From NCBI GenBank assembly GCA_963971305.1, contig OZ020306.1:67305022-67369021 (forward strand): a DNA stretch of 64,000 bases, read 5' to 3'. Source of the stretch: Arcuatula senhousia. Its lineage: Eukaryota > Mollusca > Bivalvia > Mytilida > Mytilidae. A program made the translations under genes and the position numbers. Position 1 is the stretch's first letter; each line of letters begins with the position of its first letter. Under the pieces are notes generated by a model. It was given only the letters and a program-made list of their open reading frames with translations. It was not told the DNA's origin and searched no databases. This document shows, piece by piece, positions 1-10,574 of the stretch.

Positions 1-92
1 AACCCGTGACTCCTAAAAATGTCAACACAGCAGAAAATCACTGACATTATTACATTCGACAGGACATTCACGAGAAGAAGTTCTGTTGAAAA

Positions 93-376
93 TGAGTGAG
101 TGAGTTGGTGTTTACGCCCGTGCAACGCTATCTAGGTTATTTACAGGCGATGAACATGAAAAGGGTGATAAAATGAACATGAAATGATGATAAAAAATGA
201 AAAATTTGGGTTGTGTGGGATACAAAGGTCCGGTAAATTTTGAAGAACCACAGAAAAAGGGGAGAGGTTGGTGGGGGCAGAAAATTTAGTCTATGTTGTG
301 CACTACTTGACGGTCCACAAAGGGGTCTTTTACGTGCATGAAGCGTGGCACTCTCCATACACGTTTGCCCACTATG
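93..376 (-). mobile_element. SINE-like retroelement, 3' half (interrupted copy A)
   Basis: On the minus strand this is the 3' half of a SINE-like element ending in an (ACTC)n tail, seen as gagtgagtgag at 94-104. It is homologous to 9733-10038 on the plus strand, which is uninterrupted. The 5' half of the same copy resumes at 8136. The two halves join cleanly once the 377-8133 insertion is removed, leaving one TG. There is no coding capacity. The family name is unknown to me; the short-tandem-repeat tail points to LINE-dependent retrotransposition. Confidence 0.75.
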
Positions 377-399
377 CACTCAAAAAAATAAGTTACTTA
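377..399 (+). repeat. Left terminal inverted repeat of the foldback transposon
   Basis: It starts CACTCAAAAAAATAAG and matches the inverted right end at 8111-8133 with one mismatch over 23 bp. Confidence 0.85.
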
Positions 400-830
400 T
401 GATTACTTAGAACAAGTAAAAAAAAAACTTAAATTAAGTAATCAGTTTTAGTAGAAGTATGTGAAAGGATTAGTAATAGGAAGTAATTGCTAGATTTTTA
501 AGTGATTTTAAGTAATTTGTAGTAATTCCAATAATGAATAATTATGATTACTTTTTCTGATTATTTATTAGAATTATTAATGCACCATTAAATTTTAAGT
601 AAAAGGTATAATCTGCAGATATCTGTTTCAGTAAAATCTATCATATGCAGTAATCATTTCCAGTAAAAACTATCATCTGCAGTAATCTGTTCTAGTAAAA
701 TCTATCATGTGCAGTAATCTATTCTAGTAATATCTATCATGTGCAGTAATCTATTTCAGCAAAAACTATCAAGTGCAGTAATATATTCCAGTAAAAACTA
801 TCATGTACGAAAAAGATCCACCTGTAATCT
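400..830. repeat. Left subterminal AAGTAAT / CAGTAATCT repeats
   Basis: A run of AAGTAAT-rich sequence is followed by about six direct copies of a 35-bp motif with the core TGCAGTAATCTATTCCAGTA (about 600-800). The right subterminal region (7660-8110) is likewise dense in AAGTAATT. Such subterminal arrays usually serve as transposase binding sites in CACTA elements; that role is inferred here. Confidence 0.6.
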
Positions 831-1393
831 AGAAAGATTCCAGGCGTAGTTATTTAGACGTGATCCACCTTAATGGCATTTTACAGGTCTATTTTGAGTA
901 ACATAGTACATGTATATAATCACCAACACATTTGACCATGAGGACAAGAAAACAAGTAGTGTAACTATAATAATTAACCGTTTTTACAGGTTATCAATTT
1001 ATTTCAAACGTAAAAAATAAAAGCTGAACACTTTTGCATTTTTAATACTTTATTCAAATTAGAACTTCAACCACATGCCTTTTCACATGTGACCCCCAAA
1101 AAGCACACAATTTATGGCCAGTTATACGTGTGAGAGTTTAAAAATTTAGCCATTTTGTTTCTATAATTCAACAGAAAAAGAATACAAAATTTTTAGTGGT
1201 GAGAATTTAGAGCTTAAAAACTACTCTGATCAATCTTACATTTACGGTATCGTCGTAACAGACGTTTGAAAATTTGTTGTGATTTTCCTGGGTTTTATTA
1301 CAAAACTAAGGGGTAAAGCTTACTTAAACATGCAAGATCTGTATTGTATTGAAATATTGTCCTTGTGCGTCTGATAACGTCACACGCTGCACA

Positions 1394-1430
1394 CTCGAGG
1401 ATATTTCTTGATCTCAACGATGGCCTGGGG
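1394..1430 (+). repeat. Internal inverted repeat, left arm
   Basis: CGAGGATATTTCTTGATCTC followed by AACGATGGCCTGGGGCC is repeated in inverted orientation at 7396-7435. It marks a second pair of inverted sequences inside the 7.8-kb element. This could be an older nested element's ends or part of extended foldback arms. Confidence 0.75.
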
Positions 1431-1814
1431 CCACCAAGAAAAAATAGTACTTTGGCGTAGGATTTCTTACTTTCACTTTTAACAATGCACCATTAGTTAC
1501 CCCAGGCCACCTATAGATACGTGAAAGTAAATTATATTTAAGTAATTTATATTTAAAAAAATATTCAATAACTCTAGGCTCCTCAGTCCCCAAAAGATAT
1601 GTAATATACATTTGGTTACCTTAGACCCTATAACATTTATTAAAATGTGTTAGTATAAATAAATAAATAAATATCAAATATGTACAAATATGTACATTAT
1701 GCCGGTATAAATTTTCGGTAACCTCAGGTCTTATATTTATATACTTGATTACCTTGGACCTTACATTTATAAATATACGTTCAAAATTACAAATACCAAA
1801 ACGAAGATATAAAC

Positions 1815-1880
1815 GGTTAATTTGGATATGCTATATATCGACATTTCAAGGAGTAACCTCTCATCAGTAGCATTTAAACC
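1815..1880 (-). ncRNA. Type I hammerhead ribozyme (copy 1)
   Basis: The minus strand has the invariant core CTGATGA and GAAA. Stem I pairs ATGCTA with TAGCAT, and an outer part pairs GGTTTAA with TTAACC. Stem II is GAGG/CCTT with loop TTACT. Stem III is a 3-bp stem (one G.U) with loop TCGA. The predicted cleavage triplet is ATA, cutting between plus positions 1834 and 1833. Confidence 0.85.
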
Positions 1881-2111
1881 AAAACATTGGAAGGTCAAAA
1901 TCCAAAACAGTTGAAAGCGAAAAGTACTCAAAACCAAAACGTTCGAACAAGGAAGCCAAATCCATCACCGAGGATATCGACCATGTGCATTACAAGGAAA
2001 GAAACCTGTGATTTCATCAATTTTGAATTTAACAATCGGAAATTTCAGCGACAATATATTAGAAATTTTTTGGTAATTCGTGTCAGACAAGTCTGACTAC
2101 CAGGCTTGTGA

Positions 2112-2114
2112 TTA
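2112..2114 (-). other. In-frame stop closing the retrozyme reading frame at this locus
   Basis: The minus-strand frame that stays open through a whole unit at 14913-15530 is ended here by TAA. A one-base length difference upstream (25 versus 24 nt in the CGATAAC...CCAGA interval) also shifts frame. The reading frame is therefore not conserved between the two loci. Confidence 0.6.
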
Positions 2115-2195
2115 CCCTCGGGGACCTCTGGTCCACCAGCAGCGGTTATCGCCCAGTTGTTTCAAAATTACAAATACCAAAACGCAGATATAAAC

Positions 2196-2261
2196 GGTTA
2201 ATTTGGATATGCTATATATCGATATTTCAAGGAGTAACCTCTCATCAGTAGCATTTAAACC
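2196..2261 (-). ncRNA. Type I hammerhead ribozyme (copy 2)
   Basis: Same fold as copy 1 and intact at every core position. Stem III here is ATA/TAT with loop TCGA, a perfect 3-bp stem. Predicted cleavage is between plus 2215 and 2214, exactly 381 nt from the copy 1 site. Confidence 0.88.
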
Positions 2262-2529
2262 AAAACATTGGAAGGTCAAAATCCAAAACAGTTGAAAGCG
2301 AAAAGTACTCAAAACCAAAACGTTCGAACAAGGAAGCCAAATATAGCACCGAGGATATCGACCATGTGCATTACAAGGAAAGAAACCTGGTGTTTTCATC
2401 AAATAAACATTCGATTTGGCATGCCCCTATATATTGTACATCCATATAAATAGCCCCGATATTCACTGCGGATATCATTTGATTACATCAGTAGAAGATA
2501 ATGAGACGTGGAATAAGTGAACACGACAT

Positions 2530-3815
2530 GGACGTTAGGCCCCTATAGAAAAATACATTGAATCATTGGTTACCCAAGGCCTCCAATAACAAAATACATG
2601 GAAGTTTACCATTGGTTACCTAAGGCGCCCTATAGCAACAATATTTATGCAAACCACTGATAATATGATGCCAACTATAAGATTGTAAATTGAAGTAAAT
2701 GATTGGTTACCGAAGGCCCCATCTAGCATTATACATTGAAGTTAACCATTGGTTACCCGAGGTCCCCTATAACAATATACATTGAAGTTAACCATTGATT
2801 GCCCAAGGACCCCTATAGCGATATAAATTAAAGTTAACCATTGATTACCCAAGGCCTCCTAAAGCAACGACATTTATGTAAACCATTGGTTACATGATGC
2901 CCACTATACGATTGTAAATTGAAGTAAATGATTGGTTACCTAAGGCCCCTTATATCAGTATACATTGAAGTTAACCATTGGTTACCTGAGGCTCCCTGAT
3001 AAAATATACATTGAATTTAACCATTGATTACCTTAGGCCCCTATAGCAATATGCATTAAAGTTAACCATTAGTTACCCAATGCCCCTTATAGCGATATAC
3101 ATTGAAGTTAAACAATAATTACCCAAGGCCCCCTATAGCAATATACATTGACGTTAACCATTGATTACCCAAGTACCCCTATAGCTATATACATTGAAGT
3201 TAACCATTGATTACCCAAGGCCCCCTATAGCACTATACATTAAAGTTAACCATTGGTTACCCGAGCCCCCCTATAACAGTATATGTAAATTAACCATTGG
3301 TTACCCAAGGCCTCCGAAAGCAACCACATTTATGTAAACCATTGGTTACATGATGCCCACTATAAGATTGTAAATTGAAGTAAATGATTGGTTACCAAAA
3401 GCCTCTTATAGCAGTATACATTGAAGTTAACCATTGGTTACCTGAGGCTCCCTGTAAAAAATATACATTGAAGTTTACCATTAATTACGCAATGCCCCCT
3501 ATTGCAACGGCATTGATGTTAACTGTTACCTGAGGCCCTATATATTAAAATACATAGTTTTCTGTTCCTTGTTTAAGAAGAGGATCTATCTGTGACTATT
3601 TCAGGGCTGGATTTGAATATATGCATTTCATTTAGACCATGGGCCGATTGCAGAACCGCAAGCAGTGCCAAATGGCTCCGTTGAAAGCTGCTGGTGGGTG
3701 TCCATTGTGGTTTTCCGTTTAATTGTGGGTTGTGTCGCGTACACTTATCCCACATCTCATTATTGTCTATTGGAATAAACGATAGCATACCTGAGGCCCC
3801 CTATAGCAATATGCA
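2530..3815 (+). repeat. 46-bp satellite array, forward block
   Basis: The unit of about 46 bp contains GGTTACC, GGCCCCCTATAG and CATTGAAGTTAACCATTGG. CTATAG, GTTAAC and GGTTACC are each palindromic. A divergent variant with ATGATGCCCACTATAAGATT recurs near 2660, 2900 and 3350, which suggests a higher-order repeat. Degenerate units also occur at 1490-1780 and 6970-7200. Confidence 0.9.
3555..3775 (+). mobile_element. Penelope-like element 3' UTR fragment inside the satellite
   Basis: It is homologous to 54830-55050 and 57850-58063, the 3' regions of the Naiad copies: both contain GGATCTATCTGTGACTATTT-type sequence followed by the ATTTAGACCATGGGCC block. It lies between two satellite units in plus orientation. 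No coding sequence. Confidence 0.8.
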
Positions 3816-5335
3816 TTGAAGGAGGCCTCAGGTAACTTCAATGTATACTGCTATAGGATGCCTTAGGTAACCAATTATTTAATTCAATTTACAATCTTAT
3901 AGTGGGCATCATGTAACCAATGGTATGCATAACTGTCATTGCTATAGGGGGGCTCGGCTAACCAATGGTTTACTTCAATGTATAATGCTAGATGGGGCCT
4001 TAGGTAACCAATCATTTACTTCAATTTACAATCTTATAGTGGGCATCATGTTACCACTGGTTTGCAAAAATGTCGTTGCTATAGGGGGCCTTGGGTAACC
4101 AATGGCAAACTTCAGTGTTCATTGCTACAGGGGGGCCTCAGGTAACAATATGTTTATTTCAATGCATATTGCTATAGGGGGCTTCAGGTGAGCGATCATT
4201 TATTCCAATGTAAATTGCTATAGGGGACCACGGGTAATCAATTGCTTAATTCATTGAATGCTATAGAGGAGCGTAGGTAAAATATATAGTTTACATCAAT
4301 GTACAATGATATAGGGGGCCTTGTAAAACCAATGGTTAAGTTCAGTTAATATTGTTATAGGGGGCCTTATGTTACCAATGGTAAACTTCAATGTCCATTG
4401 CTACAGGGGGGCTTCAGGTAACCAAATGTTTATTTCAATGCATATTTCTAAAGGGGGCTCAGGTTACCTATCGTTTATTCGAATGTATATTAATATAGTG
4501 GGCCTCAGGTAACAGTTTACATCAATGTCGTTGCAATCGGGGCCTTGGGTAACCAATGGTTAACTTCAATGTATATTGTTAAAGGGAGCTTCAGGTGACC
4601 AATGGTAAAGTTCAATGTATATTACTACAGGGGGCCTCAGGTAACCAAATGTTTATTTCGATGCATATTGCTATAGGGGGCCTCAGGAAAGCTATCGTTT
4701 ATCCCAATGTATATTAATATAGAGGGCCTCAGGTAACAGTTAACATCAATGCAATTACAATGTATATTGTAAAAGGGAGCCTTGGGTAATCAATGGTTAA
4801 CTTCAATGTATATTTTTACAGGGAGCCTCAGGTAACCAATTGATTACTGCAATTTAGTTTCTATAGGGGCCTTTGGTAACCAATGGTAAACTTCAATGTA
4901 TATTGTTATAGAAAATCTCAGGTAATAAATGGTTAACTTCAATGTATACTGTTATAAGGGTCCTTAAGTAACCAATCATTTACTTCAATTTACAATCTTA
5001 CAGTGGGCATCATGTAACCAATGGTTTACATAAATGTCGTTGCTTTAGGAGGCCTTGGGTAACCAATGATTAATTTCAATGCATATTGCTATAGGGGGCT
5101 TTAGGTAACCAATGGTTAACTTCAATGTATACTGCTATAGGGGGCCTTGGGTAATCAATGGTTAACTTCAATGTATATTGCTAAAGGGGGCCTTGGGTAA
5201 TCAATGGTTAATTTCAATGTATATCGCTATAGGGGGCCTTGGGTAATTAATGGTTAGTTTCAATGCATATTGCTATAGGGGGCCTTCGGTAATCAATGGT
5301 AAAATTCAATGCATATTGCTATATGGCACATGATG
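3816..5335 (-). repeat. 46-bp satellite array, inverted block
   Basis: The same 46-bp unit as at 2530-3815 in reverse complement (GGTAACCAATGGTTAACTTC, CTATAGGGGGCC). The orientation switches around 3805-3830, where GAGGCC and GGCCTC meet. Together the two blocks form a 2.8-kb imperfect palindrome. The divergent variant unit recurs near 3890, 4030 and 4990. Further units lie at 5755-5875. Confidence 0.9.
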
Positions 5336-5754
5336 GTAATTGCTTCCCCTTTGTAATCAAACAACTATTTTCAGTCTTTCAACCTTTCCCTGAAGAGTGT
5401 TTGATGTAAATAGAATTAAATCTATATGGTGTAACCTTTTTTCCATTGAATAAGTGGTGTCAAATCATATGTTGACCGCCTTTTGAGAGAGCTGTTGAAT
5501 GCCGAGTTCAGCTGGCGAATGTTTACATACAATTTTCTCCGGTGTTAATGAAAATTTCATCCTTGTTTGAAAAATCATCATGTGGAAAATTTTATTCTTA
5601 TTTTATCAAACTACATCCATTTAAAAACTTGAAAACATACAATGATAATCCAGTCTTGATATTATTATCCAATCACAGTCCAGTTTTCATATCTAGCTTC
5701 AAGCTCTGTCACAGGCTCACTTCTGGTTGCGCAATACTTAATTCCTGTTATGTT
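5336..5754. other. Non-satellite spacer, nothing recognised
   Basis: AT-rich sequence between satellite units. A frame from 5542 is open for 81 codons but has no recognisable domain and runs into satellite sequence; I regard it as chance. Confidence 0.5.
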
Positions 5755-5877
5755 ACCTATAGGGGGGCTTGGGTAATCAATGGTTAACTTCAATGTATAT
5801 TGCTAAAGGGGTGGTTTGGTAATCAATGGTTAACTTCAATGCATATTGCTATAAGGGACCTCAGGTAACCAACATTT

Positions 5878-6965
5878 ATATCGGACGAAGTCCGACTATA
5901 TGTATAATATAGGTCACATGAGAAGTGTATTAATGTTGCAAACCGGATGTAGCATATTGTAAATGAATCCCATAATCCCCCGAAAGCCAGCTTTAGCTGT
6001 GTTTTCGCATAAGAAACTTAAAATAAAATATGTTTTGGCGAAGCCAAAATATAATTTCTAAACCAATTGAATTTTCAAACGATTTTTTTCAAGTTTTTGT
6101 GCAAAATTGAAACTTTATTCGAAACGTTGGTCAGTGACCTACAAAAAAACACCATAATAACGGATTCCATTATGGCGACGTGTTTACATGACGACACACT
6201 AAATGACGTCACCTATAATAACATGACACCATGACAACGTAATTAAAAGAAGCAGAGGTACAAATGGGGTATCCGAATGCCAAAAGTCCGAAAGGGCAGA
6301 GACAAAACCAGTAAACACCAACAAGAACAGAAGAATGTTTACATGACGGACGAAAAATAAATATTTTTTCTCTAAAAATACATTATGTTTAATAAGATTG
6401 ATGTTCAATCATCCTAACTATGATAAAAAAATAAAAAGGGTCTTACGTGTTTTTTTAAATCATTATCAACAAGTATTTAATCCTGCGGGAATATTCTTCA
6501 AACCATGTCGTTATTTTCTGCCAGGTTTCTAGATCAATCTTTAAATTGATGCCAATACAGAAAATGATTAATATTGACACAGAAAGCTTTCAAAACCTGG
6601 CAGAATAAAATGGTGCATGCATGTTGTTCGTCTGCAGGAAACGCGAAATTCTCTGACAGGGAAATGACGTCACGGAACCTGTAAAGGGGAGTTATTTCGT
6701 CCCCGCCGAATGATGTCCCTAAATATTTATATTTGCGCAAATAAATCGGGTTTCAATAATCATTGACGCAACGTATCTTTACCAGGAATGCAAATGTCAT
6801 GATTTTTCTTTTTTTTTTGGGGGGGGGGGAGGGGGGCCTTGCACATAAGTACAAATAAAAAATTCTTTGAATTTTATGGTTTTCATCATTGACATTATTC
6901 ACATTTTATTTCATTAGAGAAATCTATGCGCAATTAACTTCGTGTCCAATTTTAGGCTAAAGCCT
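5878..6965. other. Insertion within the satellite, with SINE-like fragment at 6247-6340
   Basis: It begins with the short palindrome TCGGACGAAGTCCGA and ends near TTAGGCTAAAGCCTA. 6247-6340 matches a dispersed family (AGAAGCAGAGGTACAAATGG then GTCCGAAAGGGCAGAGAC) that recurs at 10127, 27130, 34797, 40349 and 55350. A G-rich run is at 6815-6835. No gene seen. Confidence 0.5.
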
Positions 6966-7395
6966 ACTCCATATTATGAATGTCGTTACTATAAGGGCCA
7001 TGGGTAACCAACGGTCAACTTAAATGTATATTGCTATAGTTATACCAAGGTTTACCCCATTGAATATTGCTATAGTAGGCCTTAGGTAACCTTTTGTTCA
7101 TTACAATTTATTAAGTATAGGTAGGCTCAGGTTGTAAATGGTTTACACCAATGCAAATTATTATATTATTTTGGGGGCCTAAGGTAACTTTATGTTTATA
7201 TCAATTTATGTACATTGTTATTTTTGTGCTTAGACTGCAGATACGATGGACGAAAATTAGTCAAATATCTAAATTATACTATTTATCTAGATAGTATTCA
7301 TTTACCATTCAAAGATTCGTTTTGTTAACAATTTGTAAATTTATAAACTACTTTCGTTTTTATAGGACTATATTTTGCGTAAAAAATTGAAATTG

Positions 7396-7435
7396 CCGTA
7401 ATGAGGCGATGGCCCTAGGCCATCGTTGAGATCAA
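7396..7435 (-). repeat. Internal inverted repeat, right arm
   Basis: Reverse complement of 1394-1430; see that entry. Confidence 0.75.
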
Positions 7436-7659
7436 GAAATATCCTCGAACACAATGCACCGGAAGTAAATAGGTAAATTTAAAACACAAAAACCAAATAC
7501 TGGTATAATACGGATTCACGGCATGATAAACTTGGTATATTTTGTGCATTCAAAAGATGTTTTGATATTGTGGACTCACTATTTTTGTCAGAAAAAAAAA
7601 TATTCATTTAAATTTATATGAAACACATGTTATCTTAATCTTTATGTATTTTTTCAAGT

Positions 7660-8110
7660 ACAGGTTAGTAATTACAATCATGTCAAATAATAAGTTACAA
7701 TGAAGTAATAATGTTAGGTAATATAGCAATACTTATAAGCAATCCATTTGAGTAAATGCAAGTATAATAAAGTAATTACAATCATATCAAGTAATAAGAA
7801 GGAATATTGTGTTGATTCTAAGTAACAAGAATAGAGGTAAGTAAAACATTCAAGTAATCATAGGTAAATGTTGAGTAATTCAGATCATGTTAAATAATTG
7901 CGAACAATTGAGTAATAACTTGAAGTAATTAATGCAATCCTTTTTAGTAATTGCAAGTAAAACGTAAGTATATTTGAGTAATATATAAGTAATTCTAAGT
8001 AATGACAAGTAATTTAAAAACATTTTAAGTAATTTTCAATAACTTTAATGAATTTACTATCAGAGTAAGTAATTGTCAAGTATTTACTAGTAATTGTCAT
8101 CCAAAATTAC
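7660..8110. repeat. Right subterminal AAGTAAT repeats
   Basis: Dense repeats of AAGTAATT, GAGTAAT and AAGTAATAA up to the right TIR, mirroring the left end of the transposon. Non-coding. Confidence 0.65.
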
Positions 8111-8133
8111 TAAGTAATTTATTTTTTTGAGTG
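8111..8133 (-). repeat. Right terminal inverted repeat of the foldback transposon
   Basis: It ends TTATTTTTTTGAGTG and is followed by the TG target duplication at 8134-8135. Confidence 0.85.
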
Positions 8134-8135
8134 TG

Positions 8136-8328
8136 GTCAGCGTTCAAGGTAGACCTGACAACCCCCACGGACGAGGGCTACCCTATTCAGCAACCTTGGT
8201 TTCACACTTGGTCGCTCTGTGGGCTGTGCACTGACCAGACGTCAGAATCCCAAGACCCTTAGTCGCCTCTTACGACAAGCTAGGCTCTGCCGCGGACCTA
8301 TTCGCCTCCCGTGCCCCGCACGGGACCT
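8136..8328 (-). mobile_element. SINE-like retroelement, 5' half (interrupted copy A)
   Basis: Reverse complement of the first half of the intact copy at 9555-9745 (shared GTCGTAAGAGGCGACTAAGG on the minus strand). It continues at 376 after removal of the transposon. Confidence 0.75.
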
Positions 8329-8360
8329 GTTTAAAACGGAAGTGAGGAAAACTTGACAAT

Positions 8361-8787
8361 ATTTTACCCGATGAGGGAGCATAGAATTCGTTCATTACTG
8401 CAGATCTAGCTTACAAATTATCAATCGAAACGACCGAGAAAGTACCCCTAAAAGATTTTGGGTCCGGTGGACATTCAACCGACGTGCGTTATCACAATAA
8501 AACAAAAAATAGAAATCGGAACTGTAGACAACGAAACACTATGTATAGATGTAATAATCATACCGAAAATTGCTGCTCCGATTCACATGAAATCACGCAA
8601 AGATGCAATTTTGTTACCACATTTGAAGGGATTATACTTTGCACATCCGTTATCCAAAGAAGACCCATTCGAGGTATCGCTTTCAGTCTGCACAGACTAT
8701 TACTGGGCAATCGTGGAGGACACAATCATTCGAGGAAAGGCACAAACTGCACTGAAATCCCGATATTCGTTTTATCCTGGACATTAA
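8361..8787 (+). pseudogene. BEL/Pao LTR retrotransposon protease-region relic
   Basis: A translated fragment resembles the aspartic-protease region (DUF1758 type) of BEL/Pao polyproteins. Seen: PDEGA at 8367-8381 (the DxG-type active-site turn), SFITADLAYKL just after, and GTDYYW...II.GKAQ at 8677-8757 near the usual end of the protease segment. Two breaks are visible: an in-frame TAG at 8382-8384 and a +1 shift near 8457. The frame then runs to a TAA at 8785. No LTRs, RT or integrase are nearby, so this is a short internal fragment. The family assignment is from motif recognition. Confidence 0.65.
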
Positions 8788-9554
8788 TTGATAAGTGATG
8801 GATTGTTATTTTTAATCCGTTTTCATTACCAAAATAATTTTAAGTTCATACATTTAACTTACTATATCTTATCATGTTTTGGCCTGAAGTATGTCAGAGA
8901 CTTTTGAACTCCAAATACAGCACACTTGTAATAATATTAGAACATGCCATAAAAGATCTTCATAGAAGGTTTTGACACACTAAATAGAGACAACACTACC
9001 CTTTCTTTATGTATCTAAAATTGTAGTTTTCAGTACGAAATACTAAGCAGAAATCATTTTCAAAAACTGGTTTGATTATCAAAAGAGCTTGGTGTACCAA
9101 ACAAGTTTGCAATAAGCCCTCTTCATCCCTTTATTTTTATGTGTCCGAAAAAATGGAAAAAAAAACCGTTGTCTGTGAAGAAAACATTACAATAAAAACA
9201 TAAATTTTCCTCATATATAAATTGGTAAACCAATAAGCGTAATAAAGTTTTCGTTAGCTATGAAAACAACCGTGAAAATGTGTTATGAGTCATCTACCAA
9301 AATTCGCTCATTTGATCACCGTTTCGTTTATCTTCCATTTTCATAACTCAGTTATACCTTTATTTTTTCGGCCTGGTTTTCTTGAAAGACGATTAAATTT
9401 CTTTTAAAATGATGTTTTGGTGTGTACCAGATGGGGTATATTAAATTCGAAAATTTTGAATGCCGTATGCTGTATTATTTGAAATTAGACTTCTTTGATA
9501 GAAATAATAAAGATCATTTGATACTTACTTTAAAATGTAAGTTGTTTTCGTTCG

Positions 9555-10038
9555 GAGCCCGGGTGGCGAATAGACCCACGGCAGAGCTTAGCGTGTCGTA
9601 AGAGGCGACTAAGGGTCATTGGATTCTGACGTCGGGTCAGCCCACAGAGCGACCAAGTGTGTACCCTTGGTGGTTGAATAGGGTGGCCGTCGTCAGTGGG
9701 GGTTGTCAGGTCTATAATACGGACACCCTGACCACTGACCATAGTGGGCCAACGTGTATGGAGAGTGCCAAGCTACATTCACGTAAAATATCCTTTTGTA
9801 GACCACCAAGTAGTGCACAATAAGGCTAAATTATCCGCCCCTACCCACCTATCCCTGTTTCCTGTGGTTCTTTAAAATTTACCGTACCTTAGTTTCAACC
9901 CATACCTCATATTTCATTCATCATCATCATCATCATTTCATGTTCATTTTATCACCCCTTTCATGTTCATCGCCTCTAAATAACCTGTATAGCGGTTCAC
10001 GGGCGTAAAACACCAACTCACTCACTCACTCACTCACT
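9555..10038 (+). mobile_element. SINE-like retroelement, uninterrupted copy B
   Basis: About 480 bp ending in (ACTC)n at 10015-10038. It has no ORF of note. This copy shows the empty form of the target (CCATAGTGGGCC on plus) and so dates copy A's split by the foldback transposon. It also contains a short (CAT)n run near 9925. Confidence 0.75.
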
Positions 10039-10069
10039 ACAATGTTAATTGTCTTTTATATACTCGATT

Positions 10070-10570
10070 CATTTAAGAGCATAGCATCGATCAAGTGTTT
10101 CGGTTTTCTGTGAAGGCGCTTTACTATAAGAAGCAGAGATACCAATGGAGCATCCGAATGTCAAAAGTCCGAAAGGGCAGAGACACAAACAGTCGAGACA
10201 AAAACAGACAACATGAACATGTAAAACACGGAAACACAAAAACTACTGAATATCAATTAACAACGCGAACTCTAGGGGTAACGAGAGTGAACTTAGGTGC
10301 TCATTAATTGTTTGAAGTTATGAGTTGGACTTAAAAATATTATACTTGATTTTTTTACACAAATCGATAGTTACTTCTTAGATATCTGTCAGTAGCAACG
10401 AGTGTTCTCAAGAGAGTTTATCTATCTATCGGTTTTTTCTTGTTGTCTTTTTGTCTCATGTTCTCTCTTATTGATTGAACTTTTATCGATTTAATGTTTA
10501 CGGTGTGTTATTTTGTACCTGGTTAAGAATTGTCAATAGCGAAAGGTTGGACCTCAAACCTAATCAACGA
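10070..10570 (+). mobile_element. Penelope 3' UTR relic interrupted by a SINE-like repeat
   Basis: 10072-10125 and 10307-10560 are colinear with the Naiad 3' UTR at 54425-54750 (GCGATCAAGCGTGTCGG-like start, then AGCGAGTGTTCT and a TCTTGTT...GTTCTCTC block). The interruption at 10127-10306 is a full copy of the AAGCAGAG...GGTGCTC dispersed repeat, about 180 bp. Non-coding. Confidence 0.65.
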
Positions 10571-10574
10571 GTCC

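Larger units (their letters stand above)
1781..2402 (-). mobile_element. Hammerhead-ribozyme tandem repeat (retrozyme), 381-bp unit, 1.6 copies
   Basis: Sequence from 1782 repeats from 2163 with a 381-bp period and is lost after about 2402. Each unit carries a complete type I hammerhead ribozyme on the minus strand (see 1815-1880 and 2196-2261). Tandem non-coding repeats of roughly 170-400 nt with one type I hammerhead per unit are known in animals, mussels included, as retrozymes; they are transcribed, self-cleave and give small circular RNAs. A related unit of 375 bp sits at 14917-15654. This copy interrupts the 46-bp satellite. Confidence 0.8.
377..8133. mobile_element. Giant foldback DNA transposon, CACTA (CMC)-like, non-autonomous
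   Basis: The element is 7757 bp. Its ends are CACTCAAAAAAATAA (377) and, inverted, TTATTTTTTTGAGTG (8133); the terminal inverted repeat runs about 23 bp with one mismatch. A TG dinucleotide flanks both sides (375-376 and 8134-8135). Comparison with the uninterrupted SINE-like copy at 9555-10038 shows that only one TG existed before insertion, which defines a 2-bp target duplication. Both ends have AT-rich subterminal arrays full of AAGTAAT. A CACT start, 2-bp duplication and dense subterminal repeats are typical of the CACTA/Mirage/Chapaev group; this assignment is inference. No transposase ORF is visible. The interior is satellite, retrozyme and other repeats. Confidence 0.75.

Noticed and set aside
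1887..2453. Plus-strand frames starting MEGQNPKQLKAK repeated in the retrozyme units
   Set aside because: Repetition follows from the tandem unit itself; no domain, and the functional signal is the ribozyme on the other strand.
2530..5335. CRISPR-like array
   Set aside because: Repeats are contiguous 46-bp satellite monomers without unique spacers, in a eukaryotic context.
8484..8798. 104-codon frame overlapping the BEL/Pao relic
   Set aside because: It is the shifted-frame shadow of the protease-like frame at 8458-8787.
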